A DNA stretch of 64,000 bases from Roridomyces roridus (GCA_029378245.1 JARKIF010000079.1:62001-126000), one strand, 5' to 3'; counted from the stretch's first letter, positions 41,672 through 53,024 are shown. The notes: generated from the sequence alone by a model not told the origin. Numbers and translations are program-made.

Positions 41672-41756
41672 TGACCACCGCAGGGGTCGAACCTGCAATC
41701 TCCTGATAACAAAGATATCTTCGTAGTCAGACGCGATGCCATTTCGCCAGGCGGCC
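41672..41756 (-). tRNA. tRNA-Arg(ACG) with 13-nt intron
   Basis: The cloverleaf is the same as the copy at 20316: GGCCGCC/GGTGGTC acceptor, GCGA/TCGC D stem, TCTGA/TCAGG anticodon stem with ACG. The T arm is also identical. The extra segment next to the anticodon is four bases longer (AAGATATCTTTG region). Confidence 0.9.
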
Positions 41757-43085
41757 ATGTAGAGGCTTATCTTCCCGCAAATTGAGAAAACACCCTCGAC
41801 AAATTTCTGCAATTGAACTTCTACTGTTCCGAGTCTTAAAAATTTATTTTTAAGCTCGGTCTTATCGGCCGTTTTCCCGCAAGAGTGGGGTCGAACTTTT
41901 TCGATGACGTCAGTGTCGGTGGTGGAATCAGTTCCATTTTTGGTAATTTTTGGGCTGTTCTCTCTCGATTTGGCTGTCTCTTTGTCAATTACCCTTACAC
42001 GTTGAACATAGATCTAGCTGCCCAGGCTGAGCCAGCTCCGCCGGCGTTCCGTGTTACCATCTCCGCCGCCCAGGACCACAATCAACCAATATTATTCTGC
42101 AGATATCATTTTTACCCAGCATGTAGTACTTTTCCATGTACATTGTCCCCAGCATCTTCCTGTCCCCTCGTTGTCCCCATGCAGATTCCGCACGGTTGAT
42201 GGGAGTTGGTTTACGTTGCTCACGGAAGCGGAACGGAGATGTTTGACAGCTCGGACCGATGCCCGTTCCGTTGACAGCTCGATCGGCACCGTGCATGCCT
42301 CTTGCTTCCCACCACCACGCATCGACCACTCAACACTCATTTCCACTGCACCTACGGACCACAGCATCTTGTTTTTACATCCAATGCTCTGTCCCACTCC
42401 GACTCCCTCATCTCAGCCAATTTTCTGTCGTTCATCCCTCAATATCCCATCTTCCTGGCACTTTATCGACATCTACTATGTGCGCTGGCCTCGCGCGTCT
42501 CTCTGTCCCAACTACTTGGTCTTTGGTTCACTTACTACGGCTCCTTGGCCAGTGGCCGGTTTCTACTTCTGCAAAATGTGTGTAGCTTTCTGTGAATATA
42601 GGATACCTTCCCCTCCTCTTCTTGTTGCCCCACCGCGCGTGCGATCAAAAATCGTGCATTTATCGTGTCAGTACGACTCATACATCGTTCTCGATATTGC
42701 CCTATCGCCCACGTCGTCTCATCGCGCCTGGCCCACCGTCGCCGAAGCAGCCTACGTCGTTGCTGCTATAACATCTTGAATCCTCCCTTAACTCTCCACA
42801 TACCCCCTTTCCCTCGCCGCTTTCGCTGGAGGGACCTGTCCTCCCATCGTCCCTACGTCCCTTTCCACGGGCCTACTCTTTTTTTCTGTTTTAATTCCGC
42901 TCGTGGCGGCGCCGTAGTCGTATTACCGTCGCTAAAGGCTGAAGCAGCCTTCCTCTTGAGTGAAGCCTTCCTCGCCCCAAGGGAATTGGTCTCCCATTGT
43001 TGTTAAGACATTCTCCATGTGCCTTATCCCCAGCTGCTGCCCCAGACTCGGATTGCCATGCGCAAGCAATGGCCCCTAAAAGCAG
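41757..43085. other. Unassigned region, pyrimidine-rich
   Basis: Open frames such as 42051-42779 have no family resemblance, no clear start context and shifting composition. No RNA gene was seen. Confidence 0.4.
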
Positions 43086-43322
43086 GTACCATTTCGATCA
43101 ATTCGAATGGCACTTTGAGGTGTGACTTTCCATACAAATGTTCGCTTTCGTAGCCGACGGCCGGCATGTCTCAACATGGAAATTTGATCCGCCATCAGAC
43201 CTCGGCAAGCACCGGCAGGGCTCGGCGGAGCGAAATTTTTGCTTTTGACCCTGTGACATACGAAAATTTCCGTATAAAAATGGCTTGTGACTTGTGACCT
43301 TTCGAATTGATCGAAATGGTAC
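43086..43322. mobile_element. MITE of about 237 bp, mariner-like ends
   Basis: The ends are a 22-bp perfect inverted repeat, GTACCATTTCGATCAATTCG... on the left and its complement on the right. A TA lies at each end (gg-TA-ccattt, aaatgg-TA-cag), as expected for a TA target duplication. The interior is non-coding. Immediately to its right starts the relic at 43329, homologous to 20462 onward. Confidence 0.75.
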
Positions 43323-43328
43323 AGTATT

Positions 43329-43866
43329 ATGTACACGGGCGCAGCATCAACTGTATGCAGGTGGGGGCACAAGGTGTTCCAATTTGCGCAGTCGCGCTTC
43401 CACGTCCACGGTTGGCTTTGTGCTAGTAGACACCAGTGGGAGCGGTGTCGATCCTGATTGCGTCTCCAGCGACCTGAAGCGTGAGAGCTGAAACGGATCA
43501 ATCCCATGCTGAGGTGCCACTGGTCGCACGATTCCGCTTTCCGTGTCAGGTCCTTGGGAAAATGACCCACGACACCGAAAAGTGCTATTCCACCAATGAC
43601 GATGCCAACGAGTGCCCCGGTGGTTGACATTCATTTGCGGGAAGTCGAGGCAGACGTCTGAAGTGTTGGGCTGAGAAATCTGGTGTGAGGAAGAATGAAA
43701 AGGGATTCCAGAAGGAAATGCAACCTTTGAGTGGATGTCTGAGTTGTCGACGTCCTGAATGATTTTCCCGCGCACATTCAATTGGATCAAGAAAAAAGAT
43801 GGTAAGGGACGCACGATGTCGCTGTCCCAGATGCCGACCCCGATATTCCAGACACCGAGCCCACTG
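43329..43866 (-). pseudogene. 3' fragment of the one-helix membrane protein gene
   Basis: The sequence is co-linear with 20462-21035, including the intron (gtgcgt...cag) and the tail PQHGIDPFQLSRFRS...LVPPPAYS. The helix exon is damaged: bases encoding the stretch after GALVGIVIGGIALFGVVG are missing (GHFPKDLTRK instead). The signal peptide and extracellular exons are absent; similarity ends near 43866. Confidence 0.75.
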
Positions 43867-45367
43867 CAGCATAGCACACTTCGAAATCATAGTTTTGGTT
43901 CGCTTTTTATTTCTGCTACAACCCGCAATCAGCCCATAGTGTGGGCGGCGCATCCGATCGATGATTCGCGGTCGTGCAGCCTCAGGCAGCCAGCATTTCA
44001 GGCTATTTTGAGTTTCCGTTTCTCATCCCATTACCCTGGTCTGGTTCAAACAACTTTGGCGCACAGGCGCTCCGTGCCGTTCCGGCGCCGGTTGGGGAAC
44101 CAATTAGCATCAATAACGTCGTGGGTAGGGCGACCAATTGAAGTGGCCTTCTAATACAACCGTGACAGCCGCGAACAAGTTTGGGCCCCCGGCAGGTGCA
44201 CGGCACACAAGGCTCCTTATTTGGAACTAAAATTTTCCAACTCGGATGACGATACTCACCGATGCGTTTTCCTGCGGCGGAGGGGCGAAACACTGGTTTC
44301 GTTGGGTGGTCGGATCGCTCCGCCCAACCAGTGTACGACTTTCCAGTTGGTAGGAAACAAGAAACACTGATTTGGAACTTCAGACTGGGCAACACATTGC
44401 AACCGGCGGTTCTGGGCAGTGGGGCAGTTGAGTGCACTACCCCCAACTACTCTCTCGGATTGGTTCCAAGTCTCCGTGCTCCGCGGTACGAAGCCATTCG
44501 CACCACAAAGTCACTGAAGGGCAAATTCCGAGTCATTTACGAGCGCCGCCGGCCTTCGCTGTCATGATGATGAGTCCACTTGCTTGTATTTTACCCGGGT
44601 TATTTCATTTGAGACCTATCCATGTCGATCAAGATGATAGAGACTCCGTTTAGCCGAAAACAACAAATTTAGCAACCTGTGCCTGAGCCAGCGTTTGAAC
44701 AAAGTGAGTCTGTCCGTCACTGCCAGTCAGCCTGAGACCACTGGGCGGGTATTGCAGTTGACGCCGCTTTACCCATTTCTACCATGCACCTTTTGCGGTA
44801 AAGAATGGAGTCGAATGCTAAAATCCAACCGTGGGAAATATTCGTTGATCCGCTGTCCCGATGGCGCCGGCTCTTCCGGCTATTATCAAGTGCTGTCGGG
44901 GTTTAGAAGAGTCCGGGTCCGACTGGGGCGTCCATGAGCGCGGAGAAGTTAGTTGGCATCCGGCAATCATCGGATCCCCGCCGCGCCAAGTAGTTTGAAC
45001 TACGCTCAAAAGGGCTTCTCGGATGCGTCGTGCGCGTGATAATTTTGCCCTCCTGTGAGTGCCAACTGGTCGCTGGATAGCGCGGACAAGGCAGTATTCA
45101 ATGTATCTTGAACGTATCATGGCATCCTGAACGCGGGGTGTTTATGCAATTCATGGGTTACATACTTAGGTGCAGCCGATGCCGCCATGGTCAACAAAAT
45201 GAATGTGCCTTGAAGACAGAACAAATTCTGACAGAAGCACTTTTAACAAATTCCCCTTACGCTGGGCGCATGCTAATTTTGTTGTTAACAGTTGTTAACG
45301 TTGCGATTGAAGATTGGCGCCGGGGCTGCTCTGCGGATTCTATTTATACTAGCCTGTGCGTCCCATC
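43867..45367. other. Upstream region of zinc-cluster gene 1, duplicated
   Basis: No gene recognised. From about 43976 it aligns in patches with 47850-49425 upstream of zinc-cluster gene 2. Shared blocks include CAGGCGCTCCGTGC, TCTCCGTGCTCCGCGGTACG and GATCCCCGCCGCGCCAAG. The conserved 1.4 kb may hold regulatory sequence or a decayed element. Confidence 0.45.
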
Positions 45368-45376
45368 TATATAAAA
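45368..45376 (+). promoter_or_regulatory. TATA box of zinc-cluster gene 1
   Basis: TATATAAAA lies about 50 bp upstream of ATG 45425, followed by a CT-rich leader (CCCTCTCTCCAGCTTC). The duplicate gene has CTATAAAG and the same type of leader. Confidence 0.6.
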
Positions 45377-45424
45377 GCAAGGTTCCCTCTCTCCAGCTTC
45401 TACATACAGACGTACATCACCCTC

Positions 45425-46318
45425 ATGTCCCCAAATAGTACCACCCAAAACCCACCCCCCTCGTCCTCCGCGGCTCCTCTTGGTCCAGATGTTCAAATCT
45501 CCTTCACAGTAGCCCGCAAACGGGCTCTTATGGCATGCATCAACTGTCGGAAACGAAGAGTTCGGGCTCGTATCTCTTTCGCTGGCTCTAATTTGTCGCT
45601 TGACCCTGGTTTATTTGAACAGTGCAATACGATCAACATATACCGGCAACGCGACGACCCCTGCGAGCGATGCACACGGAAGAAGATTCCGTGCGAGTAC
45701 GTGTCCGTTGCAGAGCAGTCTCCTCCGATACCCCGTTATAACGCTTGGCCTCCCGAGCTCAGGGAGTCTGCACCGGGCGTACAAGGGATGTTCAAAGTCG
45801 GGGATGGGGATTTTGTACCTCCTACCCTCCAGCCGCCCCAGCCGACGCAGGCCTTCGGATGGCAGCTCGACCCAAACTGCCCTGGTGTGGTCGAGCCTCG
45901 GTTTGATTTCGGTGCCGTACCCACTGAAACTCTGCCCTACAACCCATGGTCGTCGCTACCCTCTCAACGCAACAGTGACCTTGGTTTCAGTCCCCAGCAA
46001 TTCCTAAGCGCTTCAAAAGAAACCGCCACCGAACATCAGGCGCAACAGTATCCCTGGTCGACCTCATTTTATCCTATTGCGGACCACGACCTCTACAGGG
46101 CACAAGAATTTGGGCACCCCATGGCGTGGAATGGGCCCGAAGACATTTCGAATCTTTCGTATCCTCGGTAAGCGCCGTTGCAGTTTAGGCTTTGGTACCC
46201 ACTCACTCATTATATGGACCTGTGTAGAACTGGAGGATATCAATGTGTCTGCCCCCCTGCGGGACCTTGCGTCTGCGCGGCGACGTCGAGCGGAGGGTAC
46301 GGGTTGGTGCAGTGGTGA
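45425..46318 (+). CDS. Short Zn2Cys6 transcription regulator 1, with CxC tail
   Basis: Exons 45425-45565, 45623-46167 and 46228-46318 give 258 residues. The zinc cluster is split by the first intron: CINCRKRRVR | CNTINIYRQRDDPCERCTRK, then KIPCEY. The spacing is C-x2-C-x6-C-x12-C-x2-C-x6-C. Zn2Cys6 domains bind DNA, usually CGG half-sites, in the nucleus. The first intron has a GC donor (GG|gctcgt) where the duplicate has GT. The middle is Pro/Gln/Tyr-rich with no fungal-specific transcription-factor middle domain. The last exon, entered through gtaagc which overlaps the stop of the unspliced frame, encodes TGGYQCVCPPAGPCVCAATS. That tail motif, CVCPPAGPCVC, recurs in all five paralogues. Confidence 0.75.
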
Positions 46319-47849
46319 TTTTCAGGTCTCACACCGGATCGCAGAGTCCAGCGTCGGTGGAAATGATTGGATTGCCGTTTAGCCGAATAGCAGTGCAAAT
46401 GTGGCATGCCAATCCCAGCAAGACAACTGCGATATGTCTCTTCATAGATACCACCTTGTACACCAGTATGTAATACATCCGCCAGGCGCCTATGTATGCA
46501 TGAAGCCACCGACCGACGGCGCGCGACAAAAGGTGATTCGTCCTGGCGTCCAGGTTCATAATTCACTCAAGTAATAAAATATTACCTGGGGTGGGCGCCC
46601 TGCCGTTCGGGGTATCCATTTCAGCGGATGGATTCTTTGGGATACAAAGATGCTGACTCATGCATCATGATGGGTAACACCGCCGATTCCCACGGTTCAT
46701 TCTCCATCTTTCGAGTGCAGTGATTGGATTCCCGACCGGGCATGGCACCGAGCGCTTTGAACTGGACCGAGGTACAAGTATGCTTCTTGATTGCTGGCGC
46801 TGATAGAGTAGAAGCCGAAGCCCGGAATGAAATGAAAGCCAGCACTTTCACGTGAGGAATAAGAAAGTCCTCGGAACTTCACTCGATTTGCTACATGAAG
46901 AGTGTCAGCCAGTGCGCGAAGCTTACGATTGGCTACTAGTATGTAGTCAGCCACTTTCAAAGTCCTGCGACGGATGCTTTGAATCCACGCAGAAAATATC
47001 TTCCAGATCGAATCCGAGTCTTCGCTGGCGAAATGCGGCAGGATCGCGTCAAGCCATCGGAATTTGGCTCGACAGGTGCCAATGTTGTTGAAGTCACAGT
47101 TGTTCCCATGTTTCATCGGGAGGGCTGCTGTAGGAGTCGCCACGTGCACGAGAGATCTAGACAAGAAGGTGGTCATAGTCAAGGGTTCTCCGAGCTAGAA
47201 AGTTCAGGCGAACACATAAACGGGTTATCGCCAGTACAACCCAGTGGTGCGTGCGGCGGCATTTTTACGTGTTGGGAGTTGTCTCGTTGGACATGAACGG
47301 GCAATCCGTCAGCAATCCACTAAGCCGCAGCTCGCAGCCGCAGTATCCCGCCGCAGTATTCCTTAGTCAGTAGAGTAGTATATAAAGGCTCGTAGGCTCG
47401 TAGTTTTCTGAATACACATACTTTTCCCCTATCTTGTATTCGTCGTGAACATCTGCCAACATTACGCTAGCAGTTTGCTAGCAGTCCCAAATCTTCCGTA
47501 GCTCGGTCAAGTGTCGCAGATCTTGCGGACGAAGCCAGCTTGAGGTTAGTCAAAGGTTAGTCAGGTATCGACAGTAAGTAAGCTTGAGGTTGAGTTCTTT
47601 ACCAAAGCTGAGCATCACAAGCGAAATTGTGGTCACAGCTGCAGTGGGTGGTGGTGGTCGGAGTCAGGATGGGTGGTAGCGTGATCCGAGGTCCCGAATC
47701 CCGATCAAGCATCTCTGTCAGCTGAATCAGTTGATGACATCTGATTGCGCCGAACCGGCAAACCAGAGCATCCCGCAGTCCTGAGTCAGCTCACAATCGG
47801 GTTTGGCGGCGCCTCAGATCGTCGAGCTTAAAGGCGATAATTCGTAAGT
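46319..47849. other. Intergenic, no gene recognised
   Basis: A 161-codon minus frame at 46697-47182 has no family resemblance and is not conserved in the duplicate. A good TATATAAAG occurs at about 47378-47387 (plus), followed by no open frame; it could start a non-coding transcript. Confidence 0.4.
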
Positions 47850-49428
47850 TCTCAGGCAGCCACCATTTCAGGTTATTTTGAGCTTCCGTTTCGCATCAGC
47901 ACATTCCAATAACCAGGTACTTACCCGGGGCCTGGTCCAGTTCAAACGACCTTGGCGCGCAGGCGCTCCGTGCTGTTCCGATGCCGGGTTGAGTCCGATT
48001 ACCATCAATCGCGTGGTGGGTACGGGGCGACCCATTGCAGCGGCGTTCTAATACAACCGTAATCAGCCCCTGATCTTTTTTTGACCACCGCAGCACTCAT
48101 GTTAAGGACCATCTGTCGACCGACTAAGCCGGAACTTGGACCGTGAGCCCGCAGCAAATGCACACAAGGACTCCACTACTTATTTGGAACTACTAAATTT
48201 TCCCAACCCGGATGACGATACTTGCCGAGCTGTTCTCCGGTGGCGCAGGGACGAAACAGTGAACACTGGTGGTTTCAAACGTGAACCGTGGGAGCTTGGG
48301 AATCTTGGTGGGGATCGCTCCGGCAACCCAGTGTGTCGTTCGGCCGACCAGTCAGACCCAACATTACGACTTCTCAAGATCTAATTGGGGCTTCCTTCTC
48401 CTCTCCCAGTTTCAACAAACCATGTACGTAAGAGGCATTATTTTCTCGTCCCTGTGGTTCCATGTGGCTGGGTGGAAGGAATTTGAAACAAGAAAGAGGT
48501 TGGAGCTTCGGACTGATCGACACATTGCAACTGGCGGTACTGGCCAGTGGGGCAGTTGAATGCACCATTCCTAGCCACTATATATCTTGAGCGGATTGGT
48601 TCCCCGAGTCTCCGTGCTCCGCGGTACGAAGCCATTTACACTACAAGGGCACTGCACAAATTCATTCACGAGCGCCGCCGCCCTTCGCTGACGTGGGTCC
48701 ACCAGTTACTTGTATTCTACCCTGGGTATCAGACTGATAACAAGACAAAATTAGCCGGCGTGCGAACAAAGTGAGTCGAAATCCATTAGCATGAGCCTGA
48801 GGCCGCTTGATGGGTATTGCCTCTTGGCCCTCGCTCCACCGATTCCACTATGTACTTACTTGCTACTTACGCACACTTTTCGTATAAAGATCAGAGTCAC
48901 CATCATCTGGATGCTAGAATTCAACCTCAACCGTGGGAAGTATTGATCACGGATTGATGCACTGTCCCGATGGCGCCGGCTTTTCTCAACTGCTGTCGGA
49001 GTTTAGCAGATGCCGGGCCCGACTCGGATGTGGGGCCGTCCGTGGAGAACACGGAGAAGTATGTTAACAATGATCGGATCCCCGCCGCGCCAAGCAGTTT
49101 GAACTACGCCCAAAAGGGCTTCTCGGATGCCTGGTGTCATTGTGCCCTGCGAGTAGGTTGGCAACTTGTCGCTTGATAAGTAGCATGAATAAGGCAGTAT
49201 CCAGTCTATTAGACAACGTATTATTTGCATGGTTTTGACCACGGAGTCTTTGGTCACCATGTTGGAGAGGGATTGTGCCTACTGCGACAGAAATAGTTGT
49301 GACCAGATTCCAATTACGCAAAGGCGCCAATTTTGTTGTTAAGGTTGCGATTGATGAGCACTGCACGCGCGATTGGCGCTGGCGCCCTTCTACGGATTCT
49401 ATATATAACAGCCTAGTACGCGTCTTGT

Positions 49429-49436
49429 CTATAAAG
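49429..49436 (+). promoter_or_regulatory. TATA box of zinc-cluster gene 2
   Basis: CTATAAAG lies about 50 bp before ATG 49483, with the leader GGTTCTCTCTCTAGCTTCC as in copy 1. Confidence 0.55.
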
Positions 49437-49482
49437 CACGGTTCTCTCTCTAGCTTCCAAACACATACGATACATCACCTTC

Positions 49483-50378
49483 ATGTCCCCAAGCCGCCAT
49501 CCTTCGTCCTCGTCCTCGTCCTCCTCCCCGGCTCCTCTTGCTCCAGGCGTGCAAATCTCCTTCACAGTAGGCCGCAAACGGGCTCTCATGGCGTGCATCA
49601 ACTGCCGGAGACGAAGAGTCCGGGTCCGTATCTCCTTCCCCTCTCCAATTTCTTGGCTACATTAACGTCTGCCTTGTTTTTTTCTCTTTCTGAACAGTGC
49701 AATACAATCAACGTATACCGCTGCCGCGACGACCCCTGCGAGCGATGCACACGGAAGAAGATTCCGTGCGAGTACGTTTCGGTTGCAGAGCAGTCTCCGA
49801 AGCCCCGCCATGAGGCTTGGACTCCCGAGCTCACGTCTGCGCCGGACGTACAAGGGATGTTCAGAGTCGGGGGCTCCTTCCCTTCCGCCGACCCAGTCGA
49901 CCCAGGACGTCAACTGGCAGCTTAACCCAAACTCAGAGACATACCCTGGCATTGTCGGGCATCCACTTGACCGCAGCGTCGCCGTACCCATTGGTCATCT
50001 GCCCCATTACCCATGGCCGTCGCAAACCTCTCAACGCAACAGTGACCTTGGTGTATTCACGTATACAAGCGCTATATACGAGCCCGCCGAGTGTCAGGCG
50101 CAGCCCTATCCATGGCCGACATCATTTTATCCTACTGCGGACCACGAGCTCTACGCGGCACCGGGGTTCGGGTACACCATGGAGGGGCATGGTCCTGAAG
50201 GAATTTCGAATCTCTCTCTGTACGATCGGTAAGCGCCGTCGCCGTTTAGACTTTGGTACCCACTCATTATACGGACCCGTGTAGAACTGGAGGATATCCG
50301 AAATGCAACTGCCGCCCTACGGGACCGTGTCTCTGCGGGTCGATGTTGAGTGGAGGATACGGGTTGGGGCAGTGGTGA
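49483..50378 (+). pseudogene. Short Zn2Cys6 regulator 2, single-base frameshift in G-run
   Basis: Exon 1 (49483-49623) encodes CINCRRRRVR. The intron 49624-49697 has a normal gtccgt donor. Exon 2 continues CNTINVYRCRDDPCERCTRK and KIPCEYVSVAEQ, so the DNA-binding domain is intact. After MFRVG a run of five G (49869-49873) holds one G more than the paralogue frame allows; the frame stops at 49925. The ancestral frame continues QSTQDVNWQLNPNSETYPG... to the same gtaagc intron (50229-50284) and the exon TGGYPKCNCRPTGPCLCGSM. Homopolymer position and conservation downstream make a young mutation, a sequencing error or slippage all possible. Confidence 0.65.
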
Positions 50379-51051
50379 CTTTTACACCTCACACTGGATC
50401 GTGGAGTCGAGCGCCTTTGAGCAAAGTGGCAGTACAAACGCCAACGTGAGCAAGACAAACTATGATACTGTCTCTTCATACATAAATTATAGTACATACC
50501 ACCTTGTACTGTATCCTATGAATGCATGAAACCAAATACCACCCACTGACCGACGGCGCGCAGCCAAAGGAAGAAGTTAATTTATTGTGCTGGTTCAACG
50601 AACACCAGCAGGTTTTAAGTGCTGTCAGCCTGCTCCGATTCACTCGAGCGATGAAAGATTACCTGGGGTGGGCGCCCGGCCGTTCGGGGTGTCCATTTCA
50701 GCGAACGCATTCCTAATACAATGATATTGACTCATGACGGGTGTGGAATTTAAATATCCGTCGACATACCGACGATTCTCACGGTTCACCATCTGAGCGC
50801 CTGTCTGCCAAGGTCGTTCGACGTTTGAACTGGACCGGGGTAAGTACATACAGTGATGGCTTGTTTGCCGGCGTCGATGACAAGAGGCAACCCAAAATGA
50901 ATATTTGCCACCCACTGGCAGTACTTTCGACATCGGCATGACATTGATAGTTGCGAGGCATTCTCAACCGTGTGAAACACCGTTCAATGATGGCAATATT
51001 CGTAGAACATTCGCCGACCTCTCCAATTCCGATGTGCCCCCGAAATGGCGT
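50379..51051. other. Intergenic, no gene seen
   Basis: The first 500 bp belong to duplication D3. Nothing else was recognised before the tRNA. Confidence 0.5.
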
Positions 51052-51136
51052 GGCCGCCTGGCGAAATGGCATCGCGTCTGACTACGAAGATTCCTTTGTT
51101 ATCAGGAGATTGCAGGTTCGACCCCTGCGGTGGTCA
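51052..51136 (+). tRNA. tRNA-Arg(ACG) with 13-nt intron
   Basis: It has the same stems as the other two copies, here on the plus strand: GGCCGCC...GGTGGTCA, ACG in the loop CTACGAA, T arm GCAGGTTCGACCCCTGC. The intron region reads AAGATTCCTTTG, so its sequence differs from both other copies. Confidence 0.9.
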
Positions 51137-51146
51137 TTGTTTTTGT

Positions 51147-51960
51147 TTATGTGCCTAGGTTTGATTTTTTTTCTGCACTCCAGGTCCAATGTACTTCACT
51201 CCTCGTTCCATAGGCAATGTCCATATGTATCCGTCGGTTATACGCCGGAGGCAAGCCGTCTCCGTCGCCAGATGATCCGGACTGCCCCTGCCGTTGAACA
51301 TGCATGTTCTCCCTCAGCTGCCTGCGCTCCTCCATCTTTTGACTTATCACCGGGCCCGGGACGCTTGGAGGCGGGATTCCAGTAAGTCCGGACTTTTCCG
51401 AGGGCAAAGGAGCGCATGCCACTCTCGGTTGGTTGAAAAATGGCTCTACGCCTCCTATCGGCATGGTCGGCATGGTCGCCGCAGCGGCGAGTCGACGGCG
51501 GCGGCCCTGGAGGAAGAGAACAGTGCACATGATACTCATGATAGCTCCTGTTAAAGCACCGATGAACGCCGGGGTTGATGTAGCTCTGGAGTGCTCTGGT
51601 TCGGGAGAAGCACTGGAGAGTGTTTAGCAGCTGAACCTGTTTGTTGATCCACCGTGACCTGGGCATAATCAAACAATGTGCTGTCCGCTGACGACCATTG
51701 CACCGTGTGTCGGACGCTTGGGTCGAGCTCCGTGGCCGAAAAAAACAAAGAGTTGTACACATGTGACATAATGGGACCTGGAATAAAAATGAACGCTGTT
51801 CATTGATGGTGGAGGTGGGGTCGCCCACCATGTCGATCCCGTAAATATACATCGCAACGCCTGAACTCTTGAGGGTGGGCCAAATATCAGATATCAGGCG
51901 ACACTCACCTTGGAAGGAAAAACTACCAGAGAGGGAGGTGCCGTATGTAAACATGAGCTA
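51147..51960 (-). pseudogene. One-helix membrane protein gene, 5'-truncated
   Basis: It begins with TYGTSLSGSFSFQG, matching the middle of the extracellular domain of the genes at 20481 and 38812; signal peptide and first segment are missing. An intron (gtgagt...ttcag) leads to VAMYIYGIDM. A second intron ends attccag before SHVYNSLFFSATELDPSVRH, with a one-base phase conflict. The helix is AFIGALTGAIMSIMCTVLFL, then GRRRR, then a Pro-rich tail with DGLPPAYNRR. The extracellular and helix parts lie in different frames, so the locus is at least partly degraded. Its end lies 11 bp from the tRNA. Confidence 0.6.
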
Positions 51961-53024
51961 GTGGCGCTATCGATGTGAAAGATGCGGGAGTGGATCTACT
52001 TGAATGAAACAAGATGCGCTCAGGCTCATTTGACACGGAGAATGATATTCATCAAACACCAATGCGCCACTGCATGCTGACGACCTCTGAAGACCATGTG
52101 CACCCGGGCCCTGAGACCGGCAGATTCTGATTTGCAGCAGTGGATGAACGTTGAACCACCTCCGCTGCCACGCCTAACAGGCAGCGAGCAGCGAGCAGCG
52201 AACCGGTACTCAGCTCGCTACTACTTAGCGATTTCACATATAACGTTTTCTGAACTTGCCATCCAGAGCACTCCAAGAGCATTCGCAACGAGCGGTAACT
52301 GAGGCAGCCACATAGATACTTATCACGGCGGTGTGAGCGCCGCTGGGACACGTTGCGCACCCATTCGGTGTTCAGCCTGAGGCGTGATGAAGGGATGTAG
52401 ATTCCAAATAGACGGACTTGGATAAGAGTTCATACTTAGAACTTTCGTTGATGCGGGATCAAAATTTGATCTTTCCTTCTCACGGTTGAAATTTACCGTT
52501 CATCAAGTACTGCGGCCACTGGATTATGATAAGTAACAAATCCCAAGTACAGGCTGGGCAATAAAAGAAGTAAATATCGTTTGATAGTCGATACCATCGA
52601 TATCCGATCGCGTCCGCCGCCGCACGTGTAGAAGGCGCCAAATGAGCGCGTCGAATACGGAATCCCGCCGTGGTTGCTGATCATGAATCTGGGGGAGGTA
52701 AACTTGGTTACTGGTATTCAATCGGTGTTTTTGGGCTGACTCTTTTCGAATGCAAATTTCACTCACTTCCAGCCAAGCAGTTCCGTCAGCCAAGAACGTA
52801 CTCCATCCTTCGATCAAGCTCCCCGCCGAGAAGCAACGTTCAACACTTTGTGTGAAAGCCGTCTCAGCTCACACCCGTTGAATCTCCAGAAACAAACCTC
52901 TTCTTTCCTCCACAACCTGCCGCAGTGTGTACAATGAGGTGTCCATGAATACAATCCATAACTTATCTAAAAAAACGGCTACAAGCTTCCGAGTCCGAGT
53001 CCATGATATGTACAATGTCTGTCT
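51961..53024. other. Intergenic, no gene recognised
   Basis: Short frames only (for example 52524-52817 minus) without splice support or known motifs. Confidence 0.45.

Larger units (their letters stand above)
39918..41825 (+). repeat. Segmental duplication D1, copy 2
   Basis: Partner of 18566-20450, in the same order and orientation. Here the membrane-protein gene continues upstream intact, so this copy looks closer to the ancestral arrangement. Confidence 0.85.
43976..46830 (+). repeat. Segmental duplication D3, copy 1
   Basis: Co-linear with about 47850-50880: about 1.4 kb upstream, the zinc-cluster gene and its 3' flank (GTTTGAACTGGACCG near 46760 and 50825). Spacer lengths differ by small indels. 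Confidence 0.75.
47850..50880 (+). repeat. Segmental duplication D3, copy 2
   Basis: Partner of 43976-46830, directly repeated. It contains zinc-cluster gene 2. Confidence 0.75.

Noticed and set aside
42051..42779. 242-codon plus-strand frame
   Set aside because: Low-complexity pyrimidine-rich region, no motif, no splice support, several overlapping frames of similar length.
46697..47182. 161-codon minus-strand frame
   Set aside because: No recognisable domain and not conserved in the duplicated block D3.
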